Shown here piece after piece: positions 25,703 to 34,211 of a DNA stretch of 64,000 nucleotides. The stretch lies in assembly GCF_044793635.1 (NCBI RefSeq), contig NZ_CP084992.1:3224001-3288000 (forward strand). Direction: 5' to 3'. The first letter of the stretch is position 1. Every line of letters begins with the position of its first letter. A program made the position numbers and the translations under genes. This DNA is from Virgibacillus_F necropolis_A (GTDB taxonomy: Bacteria; Bacillota; Bacilli; Bacillales; Amphibacillaceae). The notes under the pieces were generated by a model that did no database searches, had not been told where the DNA came from, and was given only the letters and a program-made list of their open reading frames with translations.

Positions 25703-26398
25703 CTATCTATCCTTTGTTACTTTAACAAAACAAAAATAAGCGAATACCCCTGCAGCAATTACCCATAGTGCAACAACGCCTAATGGTAGCCAGGAACCTG
25801 TTTCGTGCATCGTAATTAATTGTAAAATGGGAAACGTGTCTGCTATTTTTATTGCGAGACTGTTTTCGCCAAGCTGTAAAAATTGGATCATAGGCGTGAA
25901 TCCAAATAAAAACATGACAGGCATTAAATATGCAGACGTTGAAGCAACAGATTTAACAAAAAGACCAATACCAATTCCGAGAAATAGAAAGAATAAAAAT
26001 AAAAGAAATAAGCCGATGACTGCTTGAATTGACAAGAAAGGATCAATGCCAATAATGAGTAGGGATAGGATCAATGTGATCAATGTTACCAACCCCGTAA
26101 CCAAGCTTTTACCAACAATGATGTCTAAAAAAGACGCAGGTGACAAAATCAGTCCACGTAACGTTTTCTTCTCATTTTCTTCAGCCATCATCGTCATCAT
26201 GCAGCTCGAAGTGACGGATGAAAAGGTTACACCAACAATAAGATATACCATTTCTAGCGGTATCGCTTCGTCTCCGCCTAACCGGCTATATAATATTGCT
26301 AGGATAACAGGTATAATCGGCATCATTAACAACATCATATTTTTCATGAAATCTTTCATATCTTTTTCAAAAATCGCGCTAATGCGTTGCATGTTCAT
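25703..26398 (-). CDS. ABC-2 type transporter permease
   Basis: This 231-residue protein has six membrane helices and the ABC-2 fold, starting MNMQRISAIFEKDMKDFMKNMML. It shares one nucleotide (TAATG) with the end of the ATPase gene, so translation is coupled. With the ATPase it forms an exporter or lipid/peptide immunity-type transporter. The LytTR regulator at 27348 is the likely control gene. The substrate is not known. Confidence 0.88.
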   Translation of the reverse strand: MNMQRISAIFEKDMKDFMKNMMLLMMPIIPVILAILYSRLGGDEAIPLEMVYLIVGVTFSSVTSSCMMTMMAEENEKKTLRGLILSPASFLDIIVGKSLVTGLVTLITLILSLLIIGIDPFLSIQAVIGLFLLFLFFLFLGIGIGLFVKSVASTSAYLMPVMFLFGFTPMIQFLQLGENSLAIKIADTFPILQLITMHETGSWLPLGVVALWVIAAGVFAYFCFVKVTKDR

Positions 26399-27246
26399 TA
26401 TACTAACTCCTTTCCAGTAACTTTCAAAAAGACTTCCCCGAGCGTTGGATTGTCGGTATGCATAGCCTTTACACTGCCACTTGCAATCAGGTCTTTAATT
26501 TTATCCGCATTCTCAGATTCATTTTCGAGTATAAGTTTTTCACCAGAAATCGTTTCCACATGAAATGCATGATTGGAATGTTTGTAGCGTAAAGCATCTG
26601 GATTATCCAATTCTTGAATTTTACCGTTATCCAAAAAAGCTACACGGTCGCACAATGCGGTTGCTTCCTCCATGTTATGCGTAGTTAAAAAGATCGTTGT
26701 CCCTTCAGCATTTAACTTCTTTAATCCTCGGTGGATCTGTGCCATATTTGCAGGATCTAACGCTGATGTCGGTTCGTCTAAAAATACAAGCTTCGGCTTA
26801 TGGATAAGTGCCTTTGCAAGAAGAATGCGTTGTTTCATCCCTTTTGACAACTTTGAAACTACTTTCGTCCGTTCACCTTCCAAATTAACCTCACGTAGCA
26901 TGAAATCAATTCGATCCAGTGGCGCATTGTATAACTTACAAAACAGCTTTAAATTATCATAAACAGTCTGCCGTTCATACAACGAGCTATTATCGGATAA
27001 AATCCCAATTTGTGATTTGAAATTGGCAGTTCTGAACAAATTAGATTGATTACCCAGTACTTTCACGTCACCATATGTTCGCTCAAGCTCTCCAGTCAAA
27101 ATTTTAATTGTGGTCGTTTTACCAGATCCACTTGGCCCAAGTAAGCCAAAAATCTCTCCTTGTTTCACATCGAAACTTACGTCATCAATCGCAGCATTTT
27201 TATCAAAAATTCTTCGTAATCCTGTTATTTCAATCGCATTTTCCAA
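26398..27246 (-). CDS. ABC transporter ATPase
   Basis: This 282-residue ATPase has Walker A GPSGSGKTT, signature LSKGMKQRILLAKAL, Walker B LVFLDEPTSALDP and the switch His (TTHNMEEA), all intact. A C-terminal extension of about 60 residues follows the core. It starts at TTG 27246 after GGGGAGG. It is paired with the permease immediately downstream. The neighbouring regulator appears to contain a decayed copy of the same type of domain. Confidence 0.92.
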   Translation of the reverse strand: MENAIEITGLRRIFDKNAAIDDVSFDVKQGEIFGLLGPSGSGKTTTIKILTGELERTYGDVKVLGNQSNLFRTANFKSQIGILSDNSSLYERQTVYDNLKLFCKLYNAPLDRIDFMLREVNLEGERTKVVSKLSKGMKQRILLAKALIHKPKLVFLDEPTSALDPANMAQIHRGLKKLNAEGTTIFLTTHNMEEATALCDRVAFLDNGKIQELDNPDALRYKHSNHAFHVETISGEKLILENESENADKIKDLIASGSVKAMHTDNPTLGEVFLKVTGKELV

Positions 27247-27291
27247 TTAAATAGCCTCCCCTAATGTTCTATACAAACAATACATTGTTTA

Positions 27292-27315
27292 CTTGATAAA
27301 TGCAGTTATATCAAG
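27292..27315 (-). promoter_or_regulatory. Inverted repeat before the ABC operon, candidate regulator site
   Basis: CTTGATA (27292-27298) and TATCAAG (27309-27315) are perfect 7-bp arms 10 nt apart, about 50 bp upstream of the ATPase start. LytTR proteins usually bind spaced direct repeats, so the assignment to the neighbouring regulator is uncertain. Confidence 0.4.
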
Positions 27316-27347
27316 GTGAAATGTAACTAAAGGAGGCTAAAGTGTAC

Positions 27348-28298
27348 CTATTTTAAGTTGAATATTTCTTGAATATCTTGTATTTTTGTTCGGGACAAAG
27401 GGATAGTCGATTGGCTTTTGTTATCAATTCTAAGGGAGTATGTATTTTTCGACCACGTTATGATTTCACGTACCTTTTGCAAATTAACAATATAAGATCG
27501 ATGGCAACGATAAAAACCGTAAAACTCCAATTTCTTCTCAATTTCAGAAAGCGTTGAATCCATAGCAAATGATTCATCATTAATGACTATATTGGATTTC
27601 CCATCCTGGCTTTCAATGTAATCAATTTCTGGGGGGTCGAATAAAATAACCTTATCGTCAATCTTCGCAGGGATTTTAAATAAATTTGCTATTGAAGGTG
27701 AAGTAGATGGTTCAGTTTTCGTGGCATCTAACTCTTCTGATTCAATTTCAATTTTATGTAATCCTTTTTCCTCCAGCCTGTATGCAACATCACCAAGAAG
27801 TAGCGCGTGTTCCATGTTCGATACTAAAACAAGCACAGGTACACCGTCCTCCATTAGCGCTTTTAGCATTTCAATGAATGTATGGATTGTTAAAATATCA
27901 ACACCATGAATCGGTTCCTGAAATACACAAGGTCTAGCTCCCACCATATAATCTTTTGCATAATATACACGCGCTATTTCAGATGATGAGCTCTTGGAGA
28001 GCCTAGTATCTGCACATTTTTGTAGCTTAAACATAACAAGAATCTCGGGTATTGGTGTTTGGCAGCCGAACCATTTATGGTAAAAAGCAATATTTTCTTT
28101 AATTGTTAATCGTTCATACAGCCCGGCCTGGCGATCAAAGACAGTAATGTCACCATCTTGCTGAATTACCTTAATCAGCTCCGCTTGTATATCGGCATCA
28201 CTATACAAAGCAGTGGTATTTGAATCATTTACTGTAATGGAAAAGGCCGGGAGAATATTGCTTTTCGCAACATCATTATCAATCTTGTAATCTGTCAT
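27348..28298 (-). CDS. LytTR-family regulator fused to a degenerate ABC-ATPase domain
   Basis: Of 316 residues, the last 105 (DDKVILFDPPEIDYIESQDG... to LSRTKIQDIQEIF) are a LytTR DNA-binding domain. The first 190 align by pattern with an ABC ATPase: LTIKENIAFYHKWF corresponds to the ATPase's YDNLKLFCKLY, LSKSSSSEIARVYYAKDYM to its LSKGMKQRILLAKALIH, and CVFQEPIHGVD to LVFLDEPTSALD. The Walker A is missing and the Walker B Asp-Glu is changed, so it should not hydrolyse ATP. It probably controls the adjacent ABC genes. Confidence 0.82.
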   Translation of the reverse strand: MTDYKIDNDVAKSNILPAFSITVNDSNTTALYSDADIQAELIKVIQQDGDITVFDRQAGLYERLTIKENIAFYHKWFGCQTPIPEILVMFKLQKCADTRLSKSSSSEIARVYYAKDYMVGARPCVFQEPIHGVDILTIHTFIEMLKALMEDGVPVLVLVSNMEHALLLGDVAYRLEEKGLHKIEIESEELDATKTEPSTSPSIANLFKIPAKIDDKVILFDPPEIDYIESQDGKSNIVINDESFAMDSTLSEIEKKLEFYGFYRCHRSYIVNLQKVREIITWSKNTYSLRIDNKSQSTIPLSRTKIQDIQEIFNLK

Positions 28299-28483
28299 AT
28301 GAAAAACTCCTATTGAAAATTAGTAAAGAGGGACGTGGCTCAGATTCTCATCCCGCAAACCATAAAAGCGTTATAGTACATATAGAAACATCATAAACCA
28401 TACATGCTAATCCTGTCATTTTTCGAAACAATTATAAAGTGACAGGGATACGACTGGACCTTTTTTTTGCTTTCGATAATAAC

Positions 28484-28717
28484 ATGGCTATTATAATCAA
28501 TATTGATGTGATGCTAGCTAAGCGAAAAATGAGTGTAACAGAACTGTCAGAGAGAGTTGGAATAACGATGGCTAATCTTTCTATACTGAAAAATGGAAAG
28601 GCAAAAGCCATTAGATTATCAACTTTAGAGGCAATATGTAAGGCATTAGATTGTCAACCCGGTGATCTTCTGGAATATACAGGTGATATTGTGACGCAAG
28701 AGGGGGGACCTAAATGA
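28484..28717 (+). CDS. Small XRE/Cro-family HTH regulator (YozG type)
   Basis: Starting at ATG 28484 (MAIIINIDVMLAKRKMSVTEL) gives 77 residues, the normal length of this family. The HTH is SVTELSERVGITMANLSILKNGKAKAIRLSTLEAICKAL and ends with the typical CQPGDLLEY. The ORF can be extended to 28439 without signals. Its stop overlaps the next gene's start by 4 nt (ATGA), so it is coupled to the lipoprotein gene. Confidence 0.85.
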   Translation: MAIIINIDVMLAKRKMSVTELSERVGITMANLSILKNGKAKAIRLSTLEAICKALDCQPGDLLEYTGDIVTQEGGPK

Positions 28718-29202
28718 GGGTAATGCTAAAATATATATTTTTTTCGTTGCTACTATTACTACTCATCACCGGATGCAATTCAAGTAGCAATGTAAATGAA
28801 GATTTATTTAAATTCAAAGATTCATATGTAGGTGATAATAGTGTAGTAGAGAACATTGTAAGGCAATTACCAAATGGTGAATATGTTGAAGGATTTGAGC
28901 TTGAAACAAAAGAAGCCCCTTATGGAATGATTCTGGAGTACGGTGATATAGAAGCTACAATGATAGATGATGCTATTAAAGAAACAGCAATATACAATGC
29001 TACATTTATTTTTGCATTGGTAAAAAATGCAGAATGGATTACGTTTGAGTTTGGCAAACAAACACACACAGTAACAAAAAAGAAATTACAAGGTTGGTAT
29101 GGTAAGGAATTAAGCGAATTTACAAATGAAGATAATCTAAGAAACCTTATCGAGGAGTACTTGGAAAACGAAAATAAAGTCAATCAGTTCTTTGAAAAGT
29201 AG
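28714..29202 (+). CDS. DUF4825-type lipoprotein
   Basis: This 162-residue protein has a signal peptide ending LITGC (Cys21). The domain LFKFKDSYVGDNSVVENIVRQLPNGEYVEGFELETKEAPYGMILEY is the DUF4825 pattern found in Bacillus lipoproteins. It overlaps the HTH gene by 4 nt, so regulator and lipoprotein form a two-gene operon. The role is unknown. Confidence 0.85.
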   Translation: MRVMLKYIFFSLLLLLLITGCNSSSNVNEDLFKFKDSYVGDNSVVENIVRQLPNGEYVEGFELETKEAPYGMILEYGDIEATMIDDAIKETAIYNATFIFALVKNAEWITFEFGKQTHTVTKKKLQGWYGKELSEFTNEDNLRNLIEEYLENENKVNQFFEK

Positions 29203-29312
29203 ATCCACCGAGGTCACATTGCAAGAACTTCTTTAGCAGCGGTTAAGCATAAGGGAAAACGATGAGTCTCCATCTTTAGCGTGATGGCTACCGGGATTAG
29301 TTAATAAACCTT

Positions 29313-29350
29313 AAAGCCCTGAATCTTTTTACAAAGGTTCAGGGCTTTAT
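29313..29350. terminator. Bidirectional terminator between the DUF4825 gene and tRNA-Val
   Basis: AAAGCCCTGAA (29313-29323) pairs perfectly with TTCAGGGCTTT (29338-29348). The position suits both the plus-strand lipoprotein gene and the minus-strand tRNA. Confidence 0.7.
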
Positions 29351-29359
29351 TGAATAGAG

Positions 29360-29432
29360 TGATTCCGATTGGGCTCGAACCAACGACTTCCACCCTGTCA
29401 AGGTGGCGCTCTCCCAGCTGAGCTACGGAATC
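29360..29432 (-). tRNA. trnV: tRNA-Val (anticodon GAC)
   Basis: On the minus strand a 7-bp acceptor stem (GATTCCG/CGGAATC), a D-arm (GCTCAGCTGGGAGAGC), an anticodon arm CCACC-TTGACAG-GGTGG and a T-arm GTTGGTTCGAACCCAAT form a complete cloverleaf. The anticodon GAC reads valine codons GUC and GUU. The discriminator is A and the CCA is not encoded. It is a single tRNA, not part of a cluster. No integration duplicate of its 3' end was noticed nearby. Confidence 0.95.
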
Positions 29433-29646
29433 GTATGAGGTTATTAATATATTTACTATATAGTACCTTTAAATACTGTGTCAATAGTTTTCCGCTTTTC
29501 TATTAGAATGATATCATTCTAGTTAATTAACTTACTAACTCTTCTATCATTTCCCATTGCAGGAAAAACAATTGGTATCTATGATAAAATGAGAGAATGT
29601 GTTTAGAAAAATACACACTGATTACCAACTTAGGAGTGGAACAAGA

Positions 29647-30837
29647 TTGGACAAAAAAGACATAGCAAATATTCGTAAACAATTCAAAGTAGATAATGAC
29701 CTATTGAAAATACAAGAAATTTTTAATGTGTATATCATGAAAGAATCGAGTGATATTTACCACCATCAGAGTATGCCATTTGAAATGCTGGAACAGGAAC
29801 AAAAAGAGTTATTTATGGAAAATTTTAAAAAAGTACTAGCTGGTCAGCTGGACGAAAAGTTATTTGAATTGAAGTTCCAGCGTGATGTGGAAAATAACAG
29901 TCAGCTCATTCTCCACCAAGGCCTATTAAGTAATGATACAGAAGAATGGAAGGGCCAAATGCTTAAGCTCGTAGAAAAAATGCTGAAGGATAAGCAATAT
30001 GAGATGGATATTGTCGTAACCTTTATTCGGGGAGAATATATGAAGCCGATGAAGCGGCAGAGTGATGAATCGGAAGAAAGTGTACGTGATACCGTTTATT
30101 CAAATCCCTTTATTTTGTGCAGTATGAATAAAACGCAGGATCCTAAGAAAGAATTACTGTTTGATTATGTTGAAAAAGAGTTCAAGTATAATATAGTTGT
30201 AGATCCAATTATCAATCTGAAAGCTCCAATATCAGGATTTCTTTTCCCTACAATTACGGATAATTTTGCGGATGTCAATCACGTGCTTTACTCGTCAGGA
30301 AAGAAGAATGAACTGAATTATCATTTTATCGAAGAAGTATTAAATGCAGAAGAGATAATGACTGCTTCAGAAGATAAAATTGTTTTTGAGGAAATTGTGA
30401 AAAACGTAGCCGGTGATCAAAAAATCAATACGTCCACACTTTCAAATGTATACGAAGAGATTCATCGTGTCGTCGAAGAGAATGAAGAGGAAAATATACC
30501 GAAATTAGACTACAAAGATGTAGAAAAAGTTTTAACAAGCAGTGGAATACAAGATGTAAACACGGAAAAGGTAGAGTCCGCTTTTAAAACGGTGATTGAT
30601 GATGAAAGTTATGAGTTTAAAGCAAATAACATTGTACCAAAATATACTTCAAAATCTATCAAAATAGAGACGAAAATAGCGAATATCTCCATTAGTCCAC
30701 AAGACTTAAGATATGTACGTCAAGTCCATTTCAATGGGAAGAGTTTTTTAATGATGGAAGTGGAAGAAAATACGGTGATTGAAGGCTTCGAAATGATTCC
30801 AGAAGCTTTGTATAATAAAGCAGAAGAGAATGAATGA
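29647..30837 (+). CDS. DUF4317 protein
   Basis: TTG 29647 after AGGAGTG gives about 396 residues beginning MDKKDIANIRKQFKVDNDLL, the typical start of DUF4317. The ORF extends to 29599 without signals. The protein is acidic and soluble, with the conserved YIMKESSDIYHHQSMPFEMLEQEQKELFMENFKKVL block near residues 34-70. The function of the family is unknown. It is monocistronic and ends in a terminator. Confidence 0.88.
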   Translation: MDKKDIANIRKQFKVDNDLLKIQEIFNVYIMKESSDIYHHQSMPFEMLEQEQKELFMENFKKVLAGQLDEKLFELKFQRDVENNSQLILHQGLLSNDTEEWKGQMLKLVEKMLKDKQYEMDIVVTFIRGEYMKPMKRQSDESEESVRDTVYSNPFILCSMNKTQDPKKELLFDYVEKEFKYNIVVDPIINLKAPISGFLFPTITDNFADVNHVLYSSGKKNELNYHFIEEVLNAEEIMTASEDKIVFEEIVKNVAGDQKINTSTLSNVYEEIHRVVEENEEENIPKLDYKDVEKVLTSSGIQDVNTEKVESAFKTVIDDESYEFKANNIVPKYTSKSIKIETKIANISISPQDLRYVRQVHFNGKSFLMMEVEENTVIEGFEMIPEALYNKAEENE

Positions 30838-30889
30838 TTCGCTAAAAGTAGAGACAGGAACCAAGTAAATAATGGGAAATAATAAGCAA

Positions 30890-30930
30890 AACCTTTAATC
30901 TATCTTTAGATTGAAGGTTCTTTTTTTAAA
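30890..30930 (+). terminator. Terminator after the DUF4317 gene
   Basis: AACCTTTAATCT pairs with AGATTGAAGGTT around ATCTTT, and a run of seven T residues follows. Confidence 0.85.
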
Positions 30931-31079
30931 TACTCGTAGTTAGAGGGCTGCTGTGTGTGTATCATAAGTGCTTTTTCTTTTATCCAACTATCCGAAAAAT
31001 TACACTATGTAATCAGATTATATGAAATTTTATGTTAATATAATTTATATATGTTTACTCATAAATCCGTGCTTATGGG

Positions 31080-31250
31080 GTGAATGGTATTGAGAAAGGA
31101 AGAAGGAACGAAAAAAGCGATAAAAATAGTGACATTTTAGAACTAATTTCCTTTTGGATACCTGAATTGATTCTATTTGGGTTTAAAATAATTCTTTGGA
31201 TGTTTAAAGGTATAGGAAGGTTTATAGGAGGCGTATTTGATAGAGTTTAA
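31080..31250 (+). CDS. Small membrane protein, 56 aa
   Basis: A frame open from a GTG at 31080 (in GGGGTG) encodes a charged N-terminus and then a hydrophobic helix (ELISFWIPELILFGFKIILW) with a Gly/Phe-rich end. The frame closes at TAA 31248-31250. No ATG is available, so the start could be GTG or the ATT at 31089 with GGGGTG as its ribosome binding site. It precedes the DUF4181 and DUF4083 membrane genes. Confidence 0.45.
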   Translation: MNGIEKGRRNEKSDKNSDILELISFWIPELILFGFKIILWMFKGIGRFIGGVFDRV

Positions 31251-31438
31251 GTTTAATGTGATATATCGGAAAAGATAAAACGAATTTAAATACGTTTGAA
31301 ATACTTATTATAGTTTAAGAAAGTTTGAGATTGGCTATCACGTTATTATTTTTTACTTGTACTTTAATTAATTGCTGGTAGTTGCTTACTTGGAATATAA
31401 AAACTGACCAGATTATGTAAAAGGGGGAAGAATTATCA

Positions 31439-31885
31439 GTGTATAGCTATGGTCTTGAACCAATATTCTGGCTGAAGTTAGTTTTGATTCTAGCTATTAT
31501 TCTAGTATTGTTAGTTTCATTCAATGAAGTTATGAGTAAATGGCTAAAAGTTGAGAAGAAGAAACTTTTTTCATTTTTTTCATATAACCATGTAAATGAG
31601 AAACATAAGAAAGTAGATTGGACGATACGGATAACTTTTATAGTTATTATAATTCTTGGGTATTTCATTAATAGCATGAGCAACCCAATGGAGAGCAACT
31701 GGTTTTTTGAACCATGGTTTTTGCTGTTTATTTTAATTGTTGTATCTGAAACGGCTCGAGCTATTATGGAATGGAAATATGCTGCAAATCGAAATGCCTA
31801 TATTTTAACGATTAGTCAATTAGTATTTATCATTATATTATTAACATCAATGTTTACGACTAACTTTTTCGGTTGGTTTGGATAA
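31439..31885 (+). CDS. DUF4181 membrane protein
   Basis: This 148-residue protein has four membrane helices and the family motifs LLVSFNEVMSKWLKVEKKKLFSF and ETARAIMEWKYAANRNAYIL. It starts at GTG 31439 after GGGGGAAG. DUF4181 proteins are small Bacillaceae membrane proteins of unknown function. A DUF4083 gene follows after 65 nt. Confidence 0.85.
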   Translation: MYSYGLEPIFWLKLVLILAIILVLLVSFNEVMSKWLKVEKKKLFSFFSYNHVNEKHKKVDWTIRITFIVIIILGYFINSMSNPMESNWFFEPWFLLFILIVVSETARAIMEWKYAANRNAYILTISQLVFIIILLTSMFTTNFFGWFG

Positions 31886-31950
31886 CATAAAAGGGTAGTC
31901 ATAGTTTAGTTTTTTATACTCCTTTTACTAAGGGATAGGAGGAATTTAAT

Positions 31951-32139
31951 ATGTTTTTGTCAACGGCAGTTGGTGGGTTCCATGTAGGAGATATGATCTT
32001 TCAGTTATTTTCATTCTTAATTGTAATAACTATAGTTGTCGGGATTGTTTCATTGATTGTTATGTCAAACAAAAGAAATAAGCGATTAAATAGAGTAGAG
32101 GAAAAGCTAGATAAGTTGCAATCGGAAAAAGAGAAGTAA
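31951..32139 (+). CDS. DUF4083-like membrane protein
   Basis: 62 residues: an N-terminal segment with FHVGDMIFQLFSF, one membrane helix (about 20-38) and a basic coiled tail NRVEEKLDKLQSEKEK. TAGGAGG lies 7 nt before the ATG. The pattern matches DUF4083. It is followed after 18 nt by a cupin gene and probably cotranscribed. Confidence 0.8.
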   Translation: MFLSTAVGGFHVGDMIFQLFSFLIVITIVVGIVSLIVMSNKRNKRLNRVEEKLDKLQSEKEK

Positions 32140-32157
32140 AACTTTTGGAGGTGCTTT

Positions 32158-32514
32158 ATGGAGTTTTATAATTTCAGTAAAGACAGTGGCAAAAAGATTT
32201 CAAAATTTAATTCAGATTTTGTTATGTCTCGTATTATTCAAACTGTAAAGGAAACTAATATTGGGTGTATGTACATAGAAGAAAACGGTATTATTGGTTT
32301 TCATAAAGCAGGAGTACCTCAACTTCTTTTAATTATGAATGGTGAAGGTTATGTGAGAGGTGAAAAAGAACAATATTTTCAGGTGCAGGCTGGGGATGCT
32401 GTCTTTTGGAATAAAGATGAATGGCACGAAACAAAAACAAGTATTGGTTTAACTGCGATTGTCATTGAAAGTGAAGGGTTAGATCCATCTTCGTTTATGG
32501 CTCGTGAGAAATAG
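32158..32514 (+). CDS. Cupin-domain protein
   Basis: A 118-residue single-domain cupin with GFHKAGVPQLLLIMNGEGYVRG (motif 1) and VQAGDAVFWNKDEWHETK (motif 2), which keeps the GD and the His of the metal site. GGAGG lies 7 nt before ATG 32158. Small cupins of this type bind small ligands or metals. No enzyme assignment is possible. It is the last gene of the short run that starts at 31439. Confidence 0.82.
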   Translation: MEFYNFSKDSGKKISKFNSDFVMSRIIQTVKETNIGCMYIEENGIIGFHKAGVPQLLLIMNGEGYVRGEKEQYFQVQAGDAVFWNKDEWHETKTSIGLTAIVIESEGLDPSSFMAREK

Positions 32515-32524
32515 ATGGTGGTAA

Positions 32525-32665
32525 CACTATTTAATTATCTGTGGTGCTACAGGGGTTAGTGCTGTTCAACGTTTCTTAATGGGTTCCTTATCTGAAGCAA
32601 TCGTACGTTCAGCAAAATGTGATGTTTTAGTTATCCGTACACCTGTTTTACATGCTGTTAAATGA
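32525..32665 (+). pseudogene. C-terminal fragment of a universal stress protein (UspA)
   Basis: About 46 codons without a start encode LIICGATGVSAVQRFLMGSL through SEAIVRSAKCDVLVIRT, the ATP-binding C-terminus of UspA proteins. The first two thirds of the gene are missing. The intact stop and terminator remain, so the loss was a 5' deletion next to the cupin gene. Confidence 0.75.
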
Positions 32666-32671
32666 TAACAT

Positions 32672-32711
32672 CAAAGAGCGTGTATGATTTTTTATCATAC
32701 ACGCTCTTTGT
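32672..32711. terminator. Strong terminator shared by the UspA remnant and the hydrolase gene
   Basis: CAAAGAGCGTGTATGA (32672-32687) pairs perfectly with 32695-32710 around a T-rich loop. The opposing gene ends at 32772, so both directions may use it. Confidence 0.85.
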
Positions 32712-32771
32712 CTGCTATTGATATTACTATTTTTCAATTCATTCAGCGTTTTTTTAAAATGAAAAGGGTGA

Positions 32772-33554
32772 TCAACCAATAAATTGCATGATAAGCTGAT
32801 TAAACTTATCACGTTCTTCCCAAAAGGGACCATGACCGCTGAACTGAAACGGGACAAGCTTTGAATTTCTTATTTTTTGATTCAGTTCCTGAGCTTGCGC
32901 AAATGGAATAACTTTGTCGTGAACGCCGTGAATTAGTAAAGTAGGGACAACTATTTTTTGCAGGTCAGGATCAAGCCTTTCATCTCTTAAAGTAGTTATA
33001 ATTGCCGCTGTTGACCAACCTGCTGCTTCTAACCCCAATCCAATAAACCAGTCTGAGAATGGGACTGTTATATATTGAAAGAAAAAAGTTTCTGTTACTC
33101 CCCGCATCATTTTAGGTCGGTCATTTAATGTTTCGGCAAGAAGGGTATTAGCAGTTTCTGTAGAAAATCCTGTGGGCGCTGCAGCGTCTATAAGGACAAG
33201 ATTAGATACTCCGTAACCACTGTATCGGGCCATATAACGAATGGCGATAGATCCTCCCGTGGAGTGCCCTGCCAGTGTGAAATTGTTTAATTGAAGTGCA
33301 TCAACTACGGCGCGAATATCATCTGCCAATTGGTCAAAATTATAGCCGCTAATTGGTTTATCCGACTTACCGAATCCTCTCCAGTCAATACCAATACAGC
33401 GGTAACCCATTTTGGGAAGAACATCAAATTGATACTCGAACTGTTTATGATTTAACGGCCAACCATGTAAAAAAACGATCGTCTTGCTGCCCCCAGGATT
33501 TAAATCTTCCACATACAATTTTACGTCAGATTCTACACGAACAAAGTATCCCAC
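32772..33554 (-). CDS. Alpha/beta hydrolase, non-haem peroxidase/esterase type
   Basis: This 260-residue hydrolase has an oxyanion loop FLHGWPLNH (28-36), nucleophile Ser98 in GHSTGG, acid in HGVHDKVIP and catalytic His in FSGHGPFWEE near the C-terminus. The GFGKSDKP motif (60-67) is typical of the haloperoxidase-like/esterase group. ATG 33554 follows GGGGGAATC. It is divergent from the SnoaL-like gene. The substrate is unknown. Confidence 0.88.
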   Translation of the reverse strand: MGYFVRVESDVKLYVEDLNPGGSKTIVFLHGWPLNHKQFEYQFDVLPKMGYRCIGIDWRGFGKSDKPISGYNFDQLADDIRAVVDALQLNNFTLAGHSTGGSIAIRYMARYSGYGVSNLVLIDAAAPTGFSTETANTLLAETLNDRPKMMRGVTETFFFQYITVPFSDWFIGLGLEAAGWSTAAIITTLRDERLDPDLQKIVVPTLLIHGVHDKVIPFAQAQELNQKIRNSKLVPFQFSGHGPFWEERDKFNQLIMQFIG

Positions 33555-33750
33555 ACCGATTCCCCCGTATAATTAAAATAGGTTCAACAATAAGCTATTC
33601 AACTAGGCAAAATTAGGTGAATGCCTATTCCTTGTTCCGTGCAATTTATATAGTCTGAAACTTTTAATCAAAATTTAAAATATTGCCCGAATTAGTGCAT
33701 TTAAAAATGTATAATAGTGGTAATATTTTATATAGAGGGGTTGTTTTAAA

Positions 33751-34131
33751 ATGCATGAAATTGAAAATGTAATTGAATCCTATTTTGAAAGTTGGAATCA
33801 AGGATTTAAGACTAAGGACGATTCAGAAATAAGAAGCTATTTGTCTTCCGATTTTATGGGTTATTGGTCTCAAGCAGGAATGCGTGAGCCATATTCTTAC
33901 GGAAGAGAAATTGATCTAGCTGCTTCTCTAAAGGAAATGGGTAATGGAATAAAAGAATATCAACATTTTCATTTATCGGAAAGGGACGGCGGTAATGAGG
34001 TAGTCACCATCGGTATTGAAACAAATATTATTAATAACGAAACACATAAAGCCCAAAGTATGTTTGTATGGCGAAAAGAATCTAATCAGTGGAAACTATT
34101 AAGAGAATATATTGAAATAGAGGGAAATTAA
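33751..34131 (+). CDS. SnoaL/DUF4440-like (NTF2 fold) protein
   Basis: 126 residues with the NTF2-like cone: N-terminal helices (IENVIESYFESWNQGFKTKDDSEIRSYL), then beta strands ending MFVWRKESNQWKLLREYIE. AGAGGGG precedes ATG 33751 and TATAAT lies at 33710-33715. Such folds bind small ligands or act as isomerases. No specific activity can be assigned. Confidence 0.75.
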   Translation: MHEIENVIESYFESWNQGFKTKDDSEIRSYLSSDFMGYWSQAGMREPYSYGREIDLAASLKEMGNGIKEYQHFHLSERDGGNEVVTIGIETNIINNETHKAQSMFVWRKESNQWKLLREYIEIEGN

Positions 34132-34211
34132 AATTGAGGGTGTCTATAATTATTTGTTTTTTGTAGAAGAATATACGTGGATAGAAATATGACAAAACAT
34201 TCAAAGGAGAT

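Noticed and set aside
29360..29432. tRNA-Val as an integration site for a genomic island
   Set aside because: No repeat of the tRNA 3' end and no integrase was seen on either side.
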